NCBI GenBank assembly: GCA_938040655.1
Contig: CALHZK010000001.1
Location: 1 to 49,460, forward strand
Direction: 5' to 3'
DNA length: 49,460 nt
Origin: an uncultured Candidatus Saccharibacteria bacterium
GTDB taxonomy: Bacteria; Patescibacteriota; Saccharimonadia; Saccharimonadales; Saccharimonadaceae
Part shown: piece by piece, positions 1-7,466 of the stretch
How the letters are laid out: every line of letters begins with the position of its first letter
Position numbering within the stretch: position 1 is the stretch's first letter
Position numbers and translations under genes: made by a program
Notes under the pieces: model-generated
The model's database searches: none
What the model was told of the DNA's origin: nothing
What the model saw: only the letters and a program-made list of their open reading frames with translations

Positions 1-528
1 CGAGCCGCCAAAGAGCTATCGACTGCCGAGAAGATGCATGCAGCCTTTGCCTTTGGTGAGCTGGTCGACGCGCTGCTGCAGCGTTTTAAACCGTACGTCG
101 AGCATGACGGTGACTATGCCCACCTTTTGCTATGGGTACCTGCGAGTGGCCCTCGCCAGCCACGCTTGGAGGTGAAGATAATGTCAGAAGAGCAGGCGCC
201 AAACGACCCGCACAAAAAGCACCACGCAGTGACCGAGAAGTTTGTTTCTATTCTCACTCATGGCTTGACTAACCAACCGCGTGACACGCACCAATACTCG
301 CGGCACTCTGACGAAGCGGTCCACCGCCGTGATACAAGTAGCCGGCCGGTGAGGCTTCATTTTGAGGAAGGGGTAGACATAGCTACAGTACTTGCGGCAG
401 CGAAAGCATTTCATGAAAATGAGCAAAAGAACATCAAGCTAGAAGAAGAGACGGGGCAAAACAGTCTGCCGGTCGACTGTGAAGAAGTCGCCGGCTTAGC
501 CCAACTGCTTGCCCAGGCGAGGCCATGA
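1..528 (+). CDS. small unknown protein, paralog 1 of 3 around prfA (5' end outside window)
   Basis: The frame is open from base 1 and an in-frame ATG at 34 falls inside what looks like conserved sequence (KELSTAEKMHAAFAF), so the gene probably starts upstream of the window. I do not recognise the family. It is clearly related to the two following genes: an N-terminal block with pattern L-T/S-x-A/E-E-K followed by a hydrophobic helix (ELVDALLQRF), a variable middle, and a C-terminal block (PVDCEEVAGLAQLL) that aligns with PVSPDEINELAAAL in paralog 2 and PVGQEEVAKLSSLL in paralog 3. The segment VLAAAKAFHENEQ before the C-terminal block also aligns with paralog 2. No signal peptide or membrane segment is seen in the visible part, so it is probably cytosolic. 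Function unknown; seen: homology among the three; inferred: shared role. Confidence 0.7.
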   Translation, partial: RAAKELSTAEKMHAAFAFGELVDALLQRFKPYVEHDGDYAHLLLWVPASGPRQPRLEVKIMSEEQAPNDPHKKHHAVTEKFVSILTHGLTNQPRDTHQYSRHSDEAVHRRDTSSRPVRLHFEEGVDIATVLAAAKAFHENEQKNIKLEEETGQNSLPVDCEEVAGLAQLLAQARP

Positions 529-552
529 CGCGAAAGGCCTGAGCGAGCTGGA

Positions 553-581
553 TTGACTTTCTGATGTATATAGTATATATT
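553..581 (+). promoter_or_regulatory. sigma70-type promoter of paralog 2
   Basis: TTGACT at 553-558 and TATATT at 576-581 are separated by 17 bases. Unlike most promoters in this window it has a good -35 box and no TGn extension. The predicted start is about 35 bases before the ATG at 623, leaving room for the AAGGAG at 611-616. Confidence 0.6.
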
Positions 582-622
582 AAGTGAACTGCCACTAACT
601 CTCATATGTAAAGGAGTATTCT

Positions 623-1278
623 ATGGAGCTATCAAGACATAAACGACCTGGGGGGGTGAAAAGCGACCAAACAACTACCTTGCTGATGGTCCGCTTTATT
701 TCGCTGAATCGGTAGAAAATCGAAGAGAATTGACGACCGCCGAAAAGAAGGAGGCTGTGTGTAAATTCTCTTCACTCGTGGAAGAGTTATTGCTTCGGTT
801 TGCTGATAATGTGCGTCTTTATGACGGTATTCTTATATCCGGGGAAAAAGAAGCACAAGTTTGTCTGTACGCGCCACTGGGGTGCGATGGCGAACGAGTT
901 CATGTGCGTGTTGGTTCATTGTCGAGAAAAGATGGAACCACCGGTCAGTATATAACCCTGGGCGATGATAGATACGATAAACATCGGTATTATGTGGATA
1001 GTAGGTGGGGCTCAAGTGACGAGGTACTGCGCTATGACAAACTTAGTCCGACACCCATAAAAGTCCGAAACGAACTATTTATTTATAAAAAAAGGTCTCA
1101 GGAGAAGATTTTGGAGAAGGTTTTGGAGAACCTTTGTGATGCGTATAATGAGTTAGAAAATCAAAAACTAGAAAGAGAACTAGGGATAAATGATCAACCA
1201 GTTAGCCCAGACGAGATTAATGAATTGGCAGCTGCACTCATGGAACATGCAGAGCATATATCTTCGTGGTATGAATAA
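623..1278 (+). CDS. small unknown protein, paralog 2 of 3; reading frame broken at a G7 tract
   Basis: A good ribosome site (AAGGAG, 611-616) precedes ATG 623, which opens MELSRHKRPGG and then meets a run of seven G at 650-656. In that frame translation ends about 20 codons later (TAG near 713). The frame used by the rest of the gene (about 652-1278) is open directly after the G run and reads GEKRPNNYLADG onward into RRELTTAEKKEA, the family's conserved N-terminal block. Eight G would join the two parts into one protein of about 218 residues. Without the shift the only start is a TTG at 730 with no convincing ribosome site. The C-terminal block PVSPDEINELAAAL matches paralogs 1 and 3. The gene looks more AT-rich than its neighbours. 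It could be phase-variable, a real frameshift mutation, a slippage-expressed gene, or a sequencing error. Function unknown. Confidence 0.65.
650..656 (+). repeat. homopolymeric G7 tract at the 5' end of a coding region
   Basis: Seven consecutive G lie 27 bases after the ATG at 623, exactly where the reading frame changes. A change of one G (to eight) restores a continuous gene. Tracts of this kind in this position are a hallmark of slipped-strand phase variation, but also a common sequencing error site. Confidence 0.7.
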
Positions 1279-1309
1279 TATGACAAATTATTGGCTGAGC
1301 TGAGCTTGT

Positions 1310-2380
1310 CTATGTAGCCACATTCTTCGCCTTCAGTTCGCGCTCATAGCGCTGCAGCTGGTCGATCAAGTCGTCGATATCCCCGTTTAGGCAGGCGGGG
1401 ATATTGCTGCGGCTGTAGTGGATCCGGTGGTCGGTGATACGGTCTTGTGGGAAGTTGTAGGTGCGGATCTTTTCGGAGCGGTCACCAGTGCCGACTAGCG
1501 AGCGTCGCTCGGCGGTCAGTTTGGCATTTTCTTCGTCGATTTTGATCTGTAGCAGGCGGCTACGCAGCACCTTCATGGCTTTCTCTTTGTTCTTTATCTG
1601 GGATTTTTCGTCTTGGTTGGTGACGACCAGGCCGCTTGGCAGGTGAGTGATCCGCACGGCCGAGTCGGTCGTATTGACGCTCTGGCCACCGTGGCCACTC
1701 GAGCGGTAGATGTCGATGCGGAGGTCATTGGGATTGATGGTGATGTCTGTCTCTTCCGCTTCGGGCAAGACTGCTACTGTGGCGGTGCTGGTGTGGATGC
1801 GTCCCTGGCTCTCGGTAACGGGCACGCGCTGGACGCGGTGTACACCGCCCTCGAACTTCAGCTGGGCATATGGTGCATCACCCTTGACCATAAAGATGAC
1901 TTCTTTGTAGCCACCCGAGTCATTCGCCGACTCGCTGATCAGCTCTGTCTTGTAGTGGTGAGCCTCGCACCAGCGTAGGTACATGCGGTAGAGTTCGGCG
2001 GCGAAGAGCGACGCCTCATCGCCGCCAGCGCCGGCCCGGATTTCCATGATGATATCTTTGTCGTCATTGGGGTCTTTGGGGGTGAGGAGGATGAATAATT
2101 CTTCTTCTAACTCTGCGAGGCGGGCTTCTGTCTCGGCGACTTCTGCCTTGGCGAGCTCTGCCAGCTCATCACCGCCGGTCGCGAGCTGTTTTGCCTCGGT
2201 CAGCTGCTGCTCTAGTCGCTGCCGCGCTTCGCCCTTGGCGATGAGCAGCTCCAGCTCAGTGAAGCGCTTGTTTTTGGCTGTGAAATCTGCTGCGCTGTAC
2301 GCATCAGGCCGCGCCAAAAAATCAGCTAGCTGTGCCCGCTCAGCATGCAGACTATCAAGATCAAGAAAAATACTCGCCAT
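1310..2380 (-). CDS. prfA: peptide chain release factor 1
   Basis: RF1 of 356 residues, the usual length for the family; it ends translation at UAA and UAG and hydrolyses the peptidyl-tRNA ester in the ribosome. The stop-codon recognition tripeptide PVT is visible in VQRVPVTESQGRIH, and the catalytic GGQ motif in SSGHGGQSVNTTDSA. The N-terminal half is the usual helical domain rich in Glu, Ala and Leu. Transcribed alone on the minus strand between two members of the unknown small-protein family. An extended -10 box ends eight bases before the ATG, so the mRNA is predicted to be leaderless. Together with prfB in the same window this supports the standard genetic code with UGA as stop. Confidence 0.97.
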   Translation of the reverse strand: MASIFLDLDSLHAERAQLADFLARPDAYSAADFTAKNKRFTELELLIAKGEARQRLEQQLTEAKQLATGGDELAELAKAEVAETEARLAELEEELFILLTPKDPNDDKDIIMEIRAGAGGDEASLFAAELYRMYLRWCEAHHYKTELISESANDSGGYKEVIFMVKGDAPYAQLKFEGGVHRVQRVPVTESQGRIHTSTATVAVLPEAEETDITINPNDLRIDIYRSSGHGGQSVNTTDSAVRITHLPSGLVVTNQDEKSQIKNKEKAMKVLRSRLLQIKIDEENAKLTAERRSLVGTGDRSEKIRTYNFPQDRITDHRIHYSRSNIPACLNGDIDDLIDQLQRYERELKAKNVAT

Positions 2381-2388
2381 AGCTACAA

Positions 2389-2397
2389 ATTATAGCA
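2389..2397 (-). promoter_or_regulatory. extended -10 promoter of prfA (leaderless)
   Basis: On the minus strand TGcTATAAT occupies 2397-2389, with only eight bases (2388-2381) before the ATG ending at 2380. No recognisable -35 box. The expected transcription start is within a few bases of the ATG. Confidence 0.6.
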
Positions 2398-2462
2398 CAG
2401 ACTGGTCTAAGCCCGGGAGTGCTCATGCCGGACTCTACAAAGAGCTCCCATGCGGGCGGCTA

Positions 2463-2491
2463 TTGACAGAGGTAGATAGAGAGGATATGAT
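2463..2491 (+). promoter_or_regulatory. strong sigma70-type promoter of paralog 3
   Basis: TTGACA at 2463-2468 and TATGAT at 2486-2491 with a 17-base spacer: close to consensus. It is followed by an AT-rich leader of about 65 bases before the first candidate ATG (2563). No TGn extension, as for paralog 2. Confidence 0.65.
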
Positions 2492-2562
2492 AAAATTAAT
2501 ACTAAATGTAAATAAACAAAATTTACCACTAATTCAGATAAAATATAACGTATAGGGGGTCT

Positions 2563-3162
2563 ATGCAAGAGAGAGGAAGTAGTATGGCAAGTGAGCGTAT
2601 CGATACGATCGCACCAGCACTGGCAAGCCCAGAATCGCTCACCAAAGAAGAGCAGTGCCAAGCGGCTGATGAGTTCGTGGTGGCGGTACGTCATCTATTT
2701 GACCGGCGTGATAATAATGAGAAGAAAGCGCAGCGCTGGCCGGCAGGTGCCTCTGGGGACTCTAGTAAGACCAGCTTATTTCGCAAGCAATCAGATTCGC
2801 TTTATCTAGATAGTGGCCCGCTCGGAGATGGATCTGAGATCAGTGTGATGGCGGGATACCTAAAGAACGATAACTCATCGTCCCTTGTCGTGCTGACTGT
2901 TGAGATGATAAACGCTCAGGGCCGCCGCCAGGAAGGGGTACGCTATGAGCTGAAAGACAGTAATGACCCCGACAGGGTAGTGCAGCGGTATGATTTGTCT
3001 GGATCCGCCTATCCGCTGCGTCGGTCTTCTTCTGAGGTGCCAGTGACCACGTTCAACTTTGATAGATCTAACCACCAGCCAACCCCGGTTGGTCAAGAGG
3101 AAGTCGCCAAGCTGAGCTCACTACTCGAGAGTCTTCAACTCAGCCTTGAGCAGCCAGCATAG
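2563..3162 (+). CDS. small unknown protein, paralog 3 of 3
   Basis: A protein of 199 residues (192 if ATG 2584 is used). Both starts have purine-rich sites: AGGGGG before 2563 and GAGAGGA before 2584; I cannot decide. The conserved N-terminal block is LTKEEQCQAADEF followed by a hydrophobic helix (VVAVRHLF), and the C-terminal block is PVGQEEVAKLSSLL. The middle segment DRVVQRYDLSG aligns with DEVLRYDKLS of paralog 2. The rest is polar, with no membrane segment or signal peptide. It has its own near-consensus promoter and is followed by a strong terminator at 3248, so it is a single-gene unit. Function not recognised. Confidence 0.75.
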   Translation: MQERGSSMASERIDTIAPALASPESLTKEEQCQAADEFVVAVRHLFDRRDNNEKKAQRWPAGASGDSSKTSLFRKQSDSLYLDSGPLGDGSEISVMAGYLKNDNSSSLVVLTVEMINAQGRRQEGVRYELKDSNDPDRVVQRYDLSGSAYPLRRSSSEVPVTTFNFDRSNHQPTPVGQEEVAKLSSLLESLQLSLEQPA

Positions 3163-3247
3163 GCCGGGCCTGCGTATCCTATGTGGGGTGGTTGCCTCCA
3201 ATTTTTCGAGGTGGTCCACAGAAGACAGCCCTCATTGTATAAAAGAA

Positions 3248-3286
3248 AAGCGCCGCTGATGTGTCATAGGCGGCGCTTGGTTTTTT
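3248..3286 (+). terminator. intrinsic terminator, probably bidirectional
   Basis: A 9-bp perfect stem, AAGCGCCGC (3248-3256) with GCGGCGCTT (3270-3278), and a 13-base loop, followed by TTTTTT at 3281-3286. On the other strand the stem is followed by TTTTCTTTT, so it can end both paralog 3 and the convergent rpmE gene. Confidence 0.85.
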
Positions 3287-3318
3287 GCGAGGTGAGGCTG
3301 AGCGAGATAAAGGGTGGA

Positions 3319-3678
3319 TTAGGCAGCCTTTTTGATATCGTCGTCGTCAGTGGTAGTCACCTGTTGAGCTTTGGCCACGGCGGCAGCGTTGCGTTTTTTG
3401 GCTTTGTTCGCTAGTGCAGCTTTGCGTGCCTTGGCAGCAGCTTGGCGTGCCTTGAAGCGGTCGACCCGACCTTCGGTGTCGATAATCTTTTCTTCGCCGG
3501 TGAAGAATGGGTGTGACGCACTAGAAATATGCACCTTGACAAGCGGATAGGTCTTGCCATCTTCCCAAACGATAGTATCTGTGGTGTGTGCCGTTGACTG
3601 TGTCAAAAAGGCGAAGCCCGCTTGATCGTCGCTAAATACGACCGGGCGATAGTTTTGTGGGTGAATACTGCTTTTCAT
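3319..3678 (-). CDS. rpmE: 50S ribosomal protein bL31 (type B) with long basic tail
   Basis: The N-terminal part (MKSSIHPQNYRPVVF, then TYPLVKVHISSASHPFFTGEEK) is the bL31 fold, of the B type lacking the zinc cysteines. At 119 residues it is longer than the usual 80-90 because of an Ala/Lys/Arg-rich tail (RFKARQAAAKARKAALANKA) ending in an acidic TTTDDDD stretch. I choose the start at 3678: the alternative ATG three codons upstream (3687) directly abuts the -10 box at 3688-3693 and would lie before the expected transcription start. Single gene, convergent with paralog 3. Confidence 0.92.
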   Translation of the reverse strand: MKSSIHPQNYRPVVFSDDQAGFAFLTQSTAHTTDTIVWEDGKTYPLVKVHISSASHPFFTGEEKIIDTEGRVDRFKARQAAAKARKAALANKAKKRNAAAVAKAQQVTTTDDDDIKKAA

Positions 3679-3687
3679 AACTGTCAT

Positions 3688-3716
3688 ATTCTACCAGAGA
3701 TACGCCCCTAGTGCAA
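3688..3716 (-). promoter_or_regulatory. promoter of rpmE
   Basis: Minus strand: TTGCAC (3716-3711), 17-base spacer ending in TGg, TAGAAT (3693-3688). Nine bases separate it from the ATG at 3678. This position excludes the upstream ATG at 3687 as the start. Confidence 0.6.
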
Positions 3717-3772
3717 ACGGTATCGAGAAGAGGGGTGCGGCCGAGTCTTTTGTACAATTCGCCTGGCTGTGG

Positions 3773-3778
3773 TATAAT
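3773..3778 (+). promoter_or_regulatory. extended -10 promoter of rpsB-tsf
   Basis: TGgTATAAT with the hexamer at 3773-3778; a weak -35 (TTGTAC, 3750-3755) lies 17 bases upstream. The leader of about 75 bases carries AAGGAG just before the rpsB ATG and could hold an S2 autoregulatory fold, which I cannot verify. Confidence 0.55.
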
Positions 3779-3858
3779 CGCCAGCGTAAGTAATTTTAAT
3801 GACACAATCTGTCTAGCACTCCAAACCCGCTAGCAGATGAGGCACAAGGAGAAACGCG

Positions 3859-4587
3859 ATGTCTGTAGCAGTAGACATTAAGGCTTTGCTGGAGGCCGGT
3901 GTCCATTTTGGGCACAAAACCAGTCGGTGGCACCCAAAGATGGCGCCGTACATTCATTCGAAGCGGCAGAATAGCCATATTATCGATTTGACCAAGACGG
4001 TAGCGGCGCTTGATCAGGCGTTACCAGAGCTTACCAAGATCGCGGCGAGCGGCAAGAAGGTGCTGTTTGTCGGCACCAAAAAGCAGGCTAAGGATGTAGT
4101 CCGTCAGACTGCAGAGCAGATCGGCCAACCATACGTCGTCGAGCGATGGATCGGCGGTATGCTGACAAACAGCGCGACGATCACGCAGCAGATCAAAAAG
4201 CTGAAAAATCTTGAGAAGCGGATGGCCAATGGCGACCTCGAAAAGCGCTACAACAAGCTAGAGGTGCAGCGGTTCCAAGAAGAGATCGACAGCCTCAACA
4301 TCAAATACGGTGGCATTAAGGATCTGATGGGCAAGCCAGGTGCGGTCGTGGTGGTCGATGCATTGGTCGATGCGAACGCGCTGCGAGAGGCAAAGACGCT
4401 GGGGATTCCAGTCTTTGCGATCGTCGATACCAATGTAGACCCGACTGGTATTGACTATGTGGTCCCTGGCAATGACGATGCGATCAAGGGGCTAGCGCTG
4501 CTGCTTCACTACTTTGCTGCCGCTGTCGCCGAGGGCGCCGGTACCGTCAAAACAGCCCAAAAACCAGCTGCACAGGAGGAGAAATAA
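3859..4587 (+). CDS. rpsB: 30S ribosomal protein uS2
   Basis: A 242-residue uS2, the normal length. The family start is clear (IKALLEAGVHFGHKTSRWHPKM is the classic N-terminal block), followed by KVLFVGTKKQAKD, WIGGMLTN and the C-terminal AIVDTNVDPTGIDYVVPGND. The start is chosen by the AAGGAG ribosome site about ten bases upstream and by the family N-terminus. It is followed after two bases by tsf, the standard rpsB-tsf operon. The last residues (KTAQKPAAQEEK) form a short charged tail. Confidence 0.98.
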   Translation: MSVAVDIKALLEAGVHFGHKTSRWHPKMAPYIHSKRQNSHIIDLTKTVAALDQALPELTKIAASGKKVLFVGTKKQAKDVVRQTAEQIGQPYVVERWIGGMLTNSATITQQIKKLKNLEKRMANGDLEKRYNKLEVQRFQEEIDSLNIKYGGIKDLMGKPGAVVVVDALVDANALREAKTLGIPVFAIVDTNVDPTGIDYVVPGNDDAIKGLALLLHYFAAAVAEGAGTVKTAQKPAAQEEK

Positions 4588-4589
4588 TT

Positions 4590-5186
4590 ATGAGCGTATC
4601 AGTCGACGATATCAAAAAACTACGAGAGATAACTGGTGTCGGCCTGACAGATGCCAAGAAGGCGCTGGTAGAAGCAGATGGTGATTTCGATAAAGCCCTC
4701 GCGGCGATGCGCCAAAAAGGGCTGACCAAAGCTGAGAAAAAGAGCGACCGCGAGGCTCGTGAGGGGCTGATCGAGAGCTACGTCCACTCGGGCCGGATCG
4801 GTGTGGTGGTCGAAGTGAACTGTGAGACTGACTTCGTGGCTCGCTTGGCAGATTTCAAGACATTGGCGCATGAGGTTGCAATGCAGATCGCTGCGATGAG
4901 CCCGAAGTACGTCAGCGAGGCGGATATTCCAGCTGAGGAAATTGAGCGAGTCAAGACCGAGCTGCTAGCAAGCGACGCCCTGGCAGATAAACCAGCTGAG
5001 ATGCGCCAGAAGATTGTCGAGGGGCAGTTGAAGAAACACTTCGCTGAGCAAGTGCTGCTCACCCAGGCATATATCTTAGACGATAGCCAGACAGTCGAAG
5101 ATCATATCAAGGCAGCGATCGCCAAATTGGGTGAAAATATCATCGTCCGTCAATTCAAGCGAATTGAGCTAGGCGTCAGCGAATAA
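4590..5186 (+). CDS. tsf: elongation factor Ts
   Basis: EF-Ts recycles EF-Tu by GDP/GTP exchange. The N-terminal UBA-like domain (IKKLREITGVGLTDAKKALVEA) and the core motif containing EVNCETDFVAR, with the Thr-Asp-Phe that inserts into EF-Tu, are plain. At 198 residues it is of the short type, close to the Thermus protein and much shorter than the 283-residue E. coli one, so part of the second core subdomain and the coiled-coil region is absent. Translationally close to rpsB upstream; an unknown gene follows 19 bases downstream. Confidence 0.97.
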   Translation: MSVSVDDIKKLREITGVGLTDAKKALVEADGDFDKALAAMRQKGLTKAEKKSDREAREGLIESYVHSGRIGVVVEVNCETDFVARLADFKTLAHEVAMQIAAMSPKYVSEADIPAEEIERVKTELLASDALADKPAEMRQKIVEGQLKKHFAEQVLLTQAYILDDSQTVEDHIKAAIAKLGENIIVRQFKRIELGVSE

Positions 5187-5205
5187 TAGAGAAGGTCTTT
5201 GCAGC

Positions 5206-6312
5206 ATGAACGAGACTGTACCAGCCGGCCTGGCGGATGATTGCTATGGCGGCGAATTGTCTCATAGCTACGGCTACGATGCGCCTCCTGCCTTACAGGA
5301 GATCGACGAATTTGAAGCTCGTGTGCAGGCGCTCCCGCCTAGCCCCAATACTATTCGCTTTTGCCTTGACTGGCTGAGCGAGCTACCGGGTGAGTCGATG
5401 CATACATACGAGAGTAATCGCCGCGATGCTATCCAGCTGACTGGGCTGTTTGGTACACTACGTGAGTTGATCCATGAGCGCCGGCCTGAGGTTCATGAGG
5501 TGATCACGGCGATGGTCGACTATTATGACGATGCGGCGCATGACCCTCGGCACTTGCAGGAGATGGTCAATCGGTTAGCCGAGGAGGCGACGACCTATCT
5601 TCATGAGGGGCTGGTATTTGACCTGGAGCGCTACGATGCATTGACGAAGGGCGGGTTTGTCGAGAGTGCGGTCATGCCGGATGAGCAGGCGATTGACGTC
5701 TTGCGGCGTTTGCAGCGCAACACGCGGCCGGTTGATTGCAGTCGGCCGCCAGTCTTGCAGGACGAATATGCGAACCAGCGCCTGGAGTGGCTGGCTGGTG
5801 CGCCGGATAGCCAGCAGCGCCACGCACGTCTCCAAAAGGCGACGGATTATTGCAATGACAGGCTGATGCATGCGTACGAAGATGGCGCAGACACTCAGCG
5901 TGGCGAGGAGTATGGCGTTCACGCTGACCTACTGCGAGAGATCGCCTGGGTCGAAACCAAGCAGTTTGAGTATTTGCAGCAGCTGGCTGGGGAAGATCAA
6001 ATTCGCTTGGCGAAGCAGCCGCTGTATCAATCGATCTTGTTGATGCATGATTTGACACACAATTACCAGTTTGACAGGCGGGAATGGCAGGCCTTTCTCG
6101 ATCGGCTCATCCAACAGGGTGACCACGCGGCCCGCCAGATGGTGTTTGACCGAGTGATTGCACAGGTGCAGCAGTGCGCGGCAGATTACCATGATCAGCC
6201 GGGCCGCAAAGATCGGCTGTGGTCTGGGGTGACAGGGCGACTTCTTGATTTGTACTCGCTTCGACCAGCCAAGACTGCTGCCGGCCAAGCCACCAGTCGA
6301 CCGGCTCGCTAG
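5206..6312 (+). CDS. unknown cytosolic protein downstream of tsf
   Basis: A 368-residue protein I do not recognise. It is acidic, rich in Gln, Asp, Glu, Arg and Tyr, and appears mostly alpha-helical, with no signal peptide or membrane segment. Segments such as FCLDWLSELPGES and QRLEWLAGAPDSQQRHARL resemble each other in pattern (x-LxWLxxxP), hinting at a repeated helical unit, for example two related halves, though this is only by eye. It begins 19 bases after tsf, with GAAGG upstream of the ATG, and is probably the third gene of the rpsB operon. In many bacteria pyrH occupies this place; this protein has no amino-acid-kinase motifs, so it is not UMP kinase. It converges with recF. Confidence 0.75.
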   Translation: MNETVPAGLADDCYGGELSHSYGYDAPPALQEIDEFEARVQALPPSPNTIRFCLDWLSELPGESMHTYESNRRDAIQLTGLFGTLRELIHERRPEVHEVITAMVDYYDDAAHDPRHLQEMVNRLAEEATTYLHEGLVFDLERYDALTKGGFVESAVMPDEQAIDVLRRLQRNTRPVDCSRPPVLQDEYANQRLEWLAGAPDSQQRHARLQKATDYCNDRLMHAYEDGADTQRGEEYGVHADLLREIAWVETKQFEYLQQLAGEDQIRLAKQPLYQSILLMHDLTHNYQFDRREWQAFLDRLIQQGDHAARQMVFDRVIAQVQQCAADYHDQPGRKDRLWSGVTGRLLDLYSLRPAKTAAGQATSRPAR

Positions 6313-6328
6313 CCGATGAGCATACACC

Positions 6329-7390
6329 CTAGGCAGTCGTCGAGATGACCAGGCAGTTATCTCGCCTATGGCGGGTGTCGGTGGTTGTCAGGATAAACTG
6401 GTGCTGCTGGATAGCTTCTTGCAGGAGCTGCTCCCGGCGTGCATCAAGTTCTGAGAATACATCATCCATCAGGATAAGTGGCCGCGTGGCTGCGCGTGCG
6501 GTTTGTAGCTCAAGCTCGAGCAGCTTAAATGCGAGCATAATTGTGCGCATCTCCCCGCGTGAGGCGACCTTGGTGGCTGGCTGGTCATGCAGGAGGATGA
6601 GGAAGTCCTCGCGCTGCGGCCCGACTGAGGTGAAGCCACTGTGGAGCTCATATGAGCGAGTTTGTTGCAGACGGTCAAGGAGTGACTGCTCGTAATGCGC
6701 GAGGGAGACGCTTGGTAAGTAGCTCATGGCAAGGGCGCTGTGATGGCCGGCAAGTACATGATACAGCTGGCGAAGGGCGGCACTCTGTGTGTCTAAGAAG
6801 TGGGCTCTCGCCTGAGCGACCTGGCGGGCCAGCTGGACAAACTTGATATCCCAGGCGAAGAGATGCTCTCGCCAGATATGAGAAGAAGGCTGGGGGTGTT
6901 TGAGGAGTTCATTGCGCTGCAATAGGGTGCGCTGAAATGACCGCAGCGTGGTCTCGTAATGAGGGTCGAGCCGACCGAGCAAACTATCAAGAAAATCACG
7001 CCGACGCCTGGGTGATGAGCTGAGTACTTGTAGTTCATTTGGCTCAAACAAGACGACCGGTACGCGGTGCTTTTGTGGGAGGATTTTGGCTCGACTGTCG
7101 TTGATAGTGAATTCTTTTGTCAGGATACCTTCGGCAGATCGTTGCAGCTGTAATCGCCGGTGAGCCTGATCAGTCTCAAGGTGGATCACGCTCTGGGGCT
7201 GCTGATGGCGCATACAATCAGCCAGGCTCCCGCGAAAACTATGCCCACGCAGGGCGATATACACCGCCTCGAGGAGGTTCGTCTTGCCGGTGCCATTTGG
7301 GCCAACAATAATCGTACCGGTCGAGCTGAGCGGTGTTTCGTAGAGATGATACGAGCGGAAATTATAGACCTTGAGCGTGGAAATTATCAT
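6329..7390 (-). CDS. recF: DNA replication and repair protein RecF
   Basis: SMC-like ATPase that loads RecA at single-strand gaps with RecO and RecR. The start LKVYNFRSY is the family N-terminus. The Walker A motif GPNGTGKTN lies at residues 30-38, the signature motif at ASRGEMRTIMLA, and Walker B at LILMDDVFSELD. Length of 353 is normal. The signature has Glu where most RecF have Gln (SRGQ). It stands apart from dnaA-dnaN-gyrB, its usual neighbours, and sits inside the remnants of the rpsB-to-proS cluster on the opposite strand. recO is also in this window (47495). Confidence 0.95.
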   Translation of the reverse strand: MIISTLKVYNFRSYHLYETPLSSTGTIIVGPNGTGKTNLLEAVYIALRGHSFRGSLADCMRHQQPQSVIHLETDQAHRRLQLQRSAEGILTKEFTINDSRAKILPQKHRVPVVLFEPNELQVLSSSPRRRRDFLDSLLGRLDPHYETTLRSFQRTLLQRNELLKHPQPSSHIWREHLFAWDIKFVQLARQVAQARAHFLDTQSAALRQLYHVLAGHHSALAMSYLPSVSLAHYEQSLLDRLQQTRSYELHSGFTSVGPQREDFLILLHDQPATKVASRGEMRTIMLAFKLLELELQTARAATRPLILMDDVFSELDARREQLLQEAIQQHQFILTTTDTRHRRDNCLVISTTA

Positions 7391-7431
7391 TATTCTGCTA
7401 TTTAGCGTAGCATAGCTCCCGGTGGATTTGG

Positions 7432-7437
7432 TATACT
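7432..7437 (+). promoter_or_regulatory. extended -10 promoter of the frr operon
   Basis: TGgTATACT with the hexamer at 7432-7437, followed by a leader of about 23 bases containing GGAGG before the frr ATG. Probably drives frr-uppS-rseP-CPBP-proS. Confidence 0.55.
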
Positions 7438-7466
7438 AAAGAGAAATAACTGGAGGAACATAGATA

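Noticed and set aside
520..540. AGGCC/GGCCT inverted repeat after paralog 1 as a terminator
   Set aside because: Only five pairs, 11-base loop and no T run afterwards.
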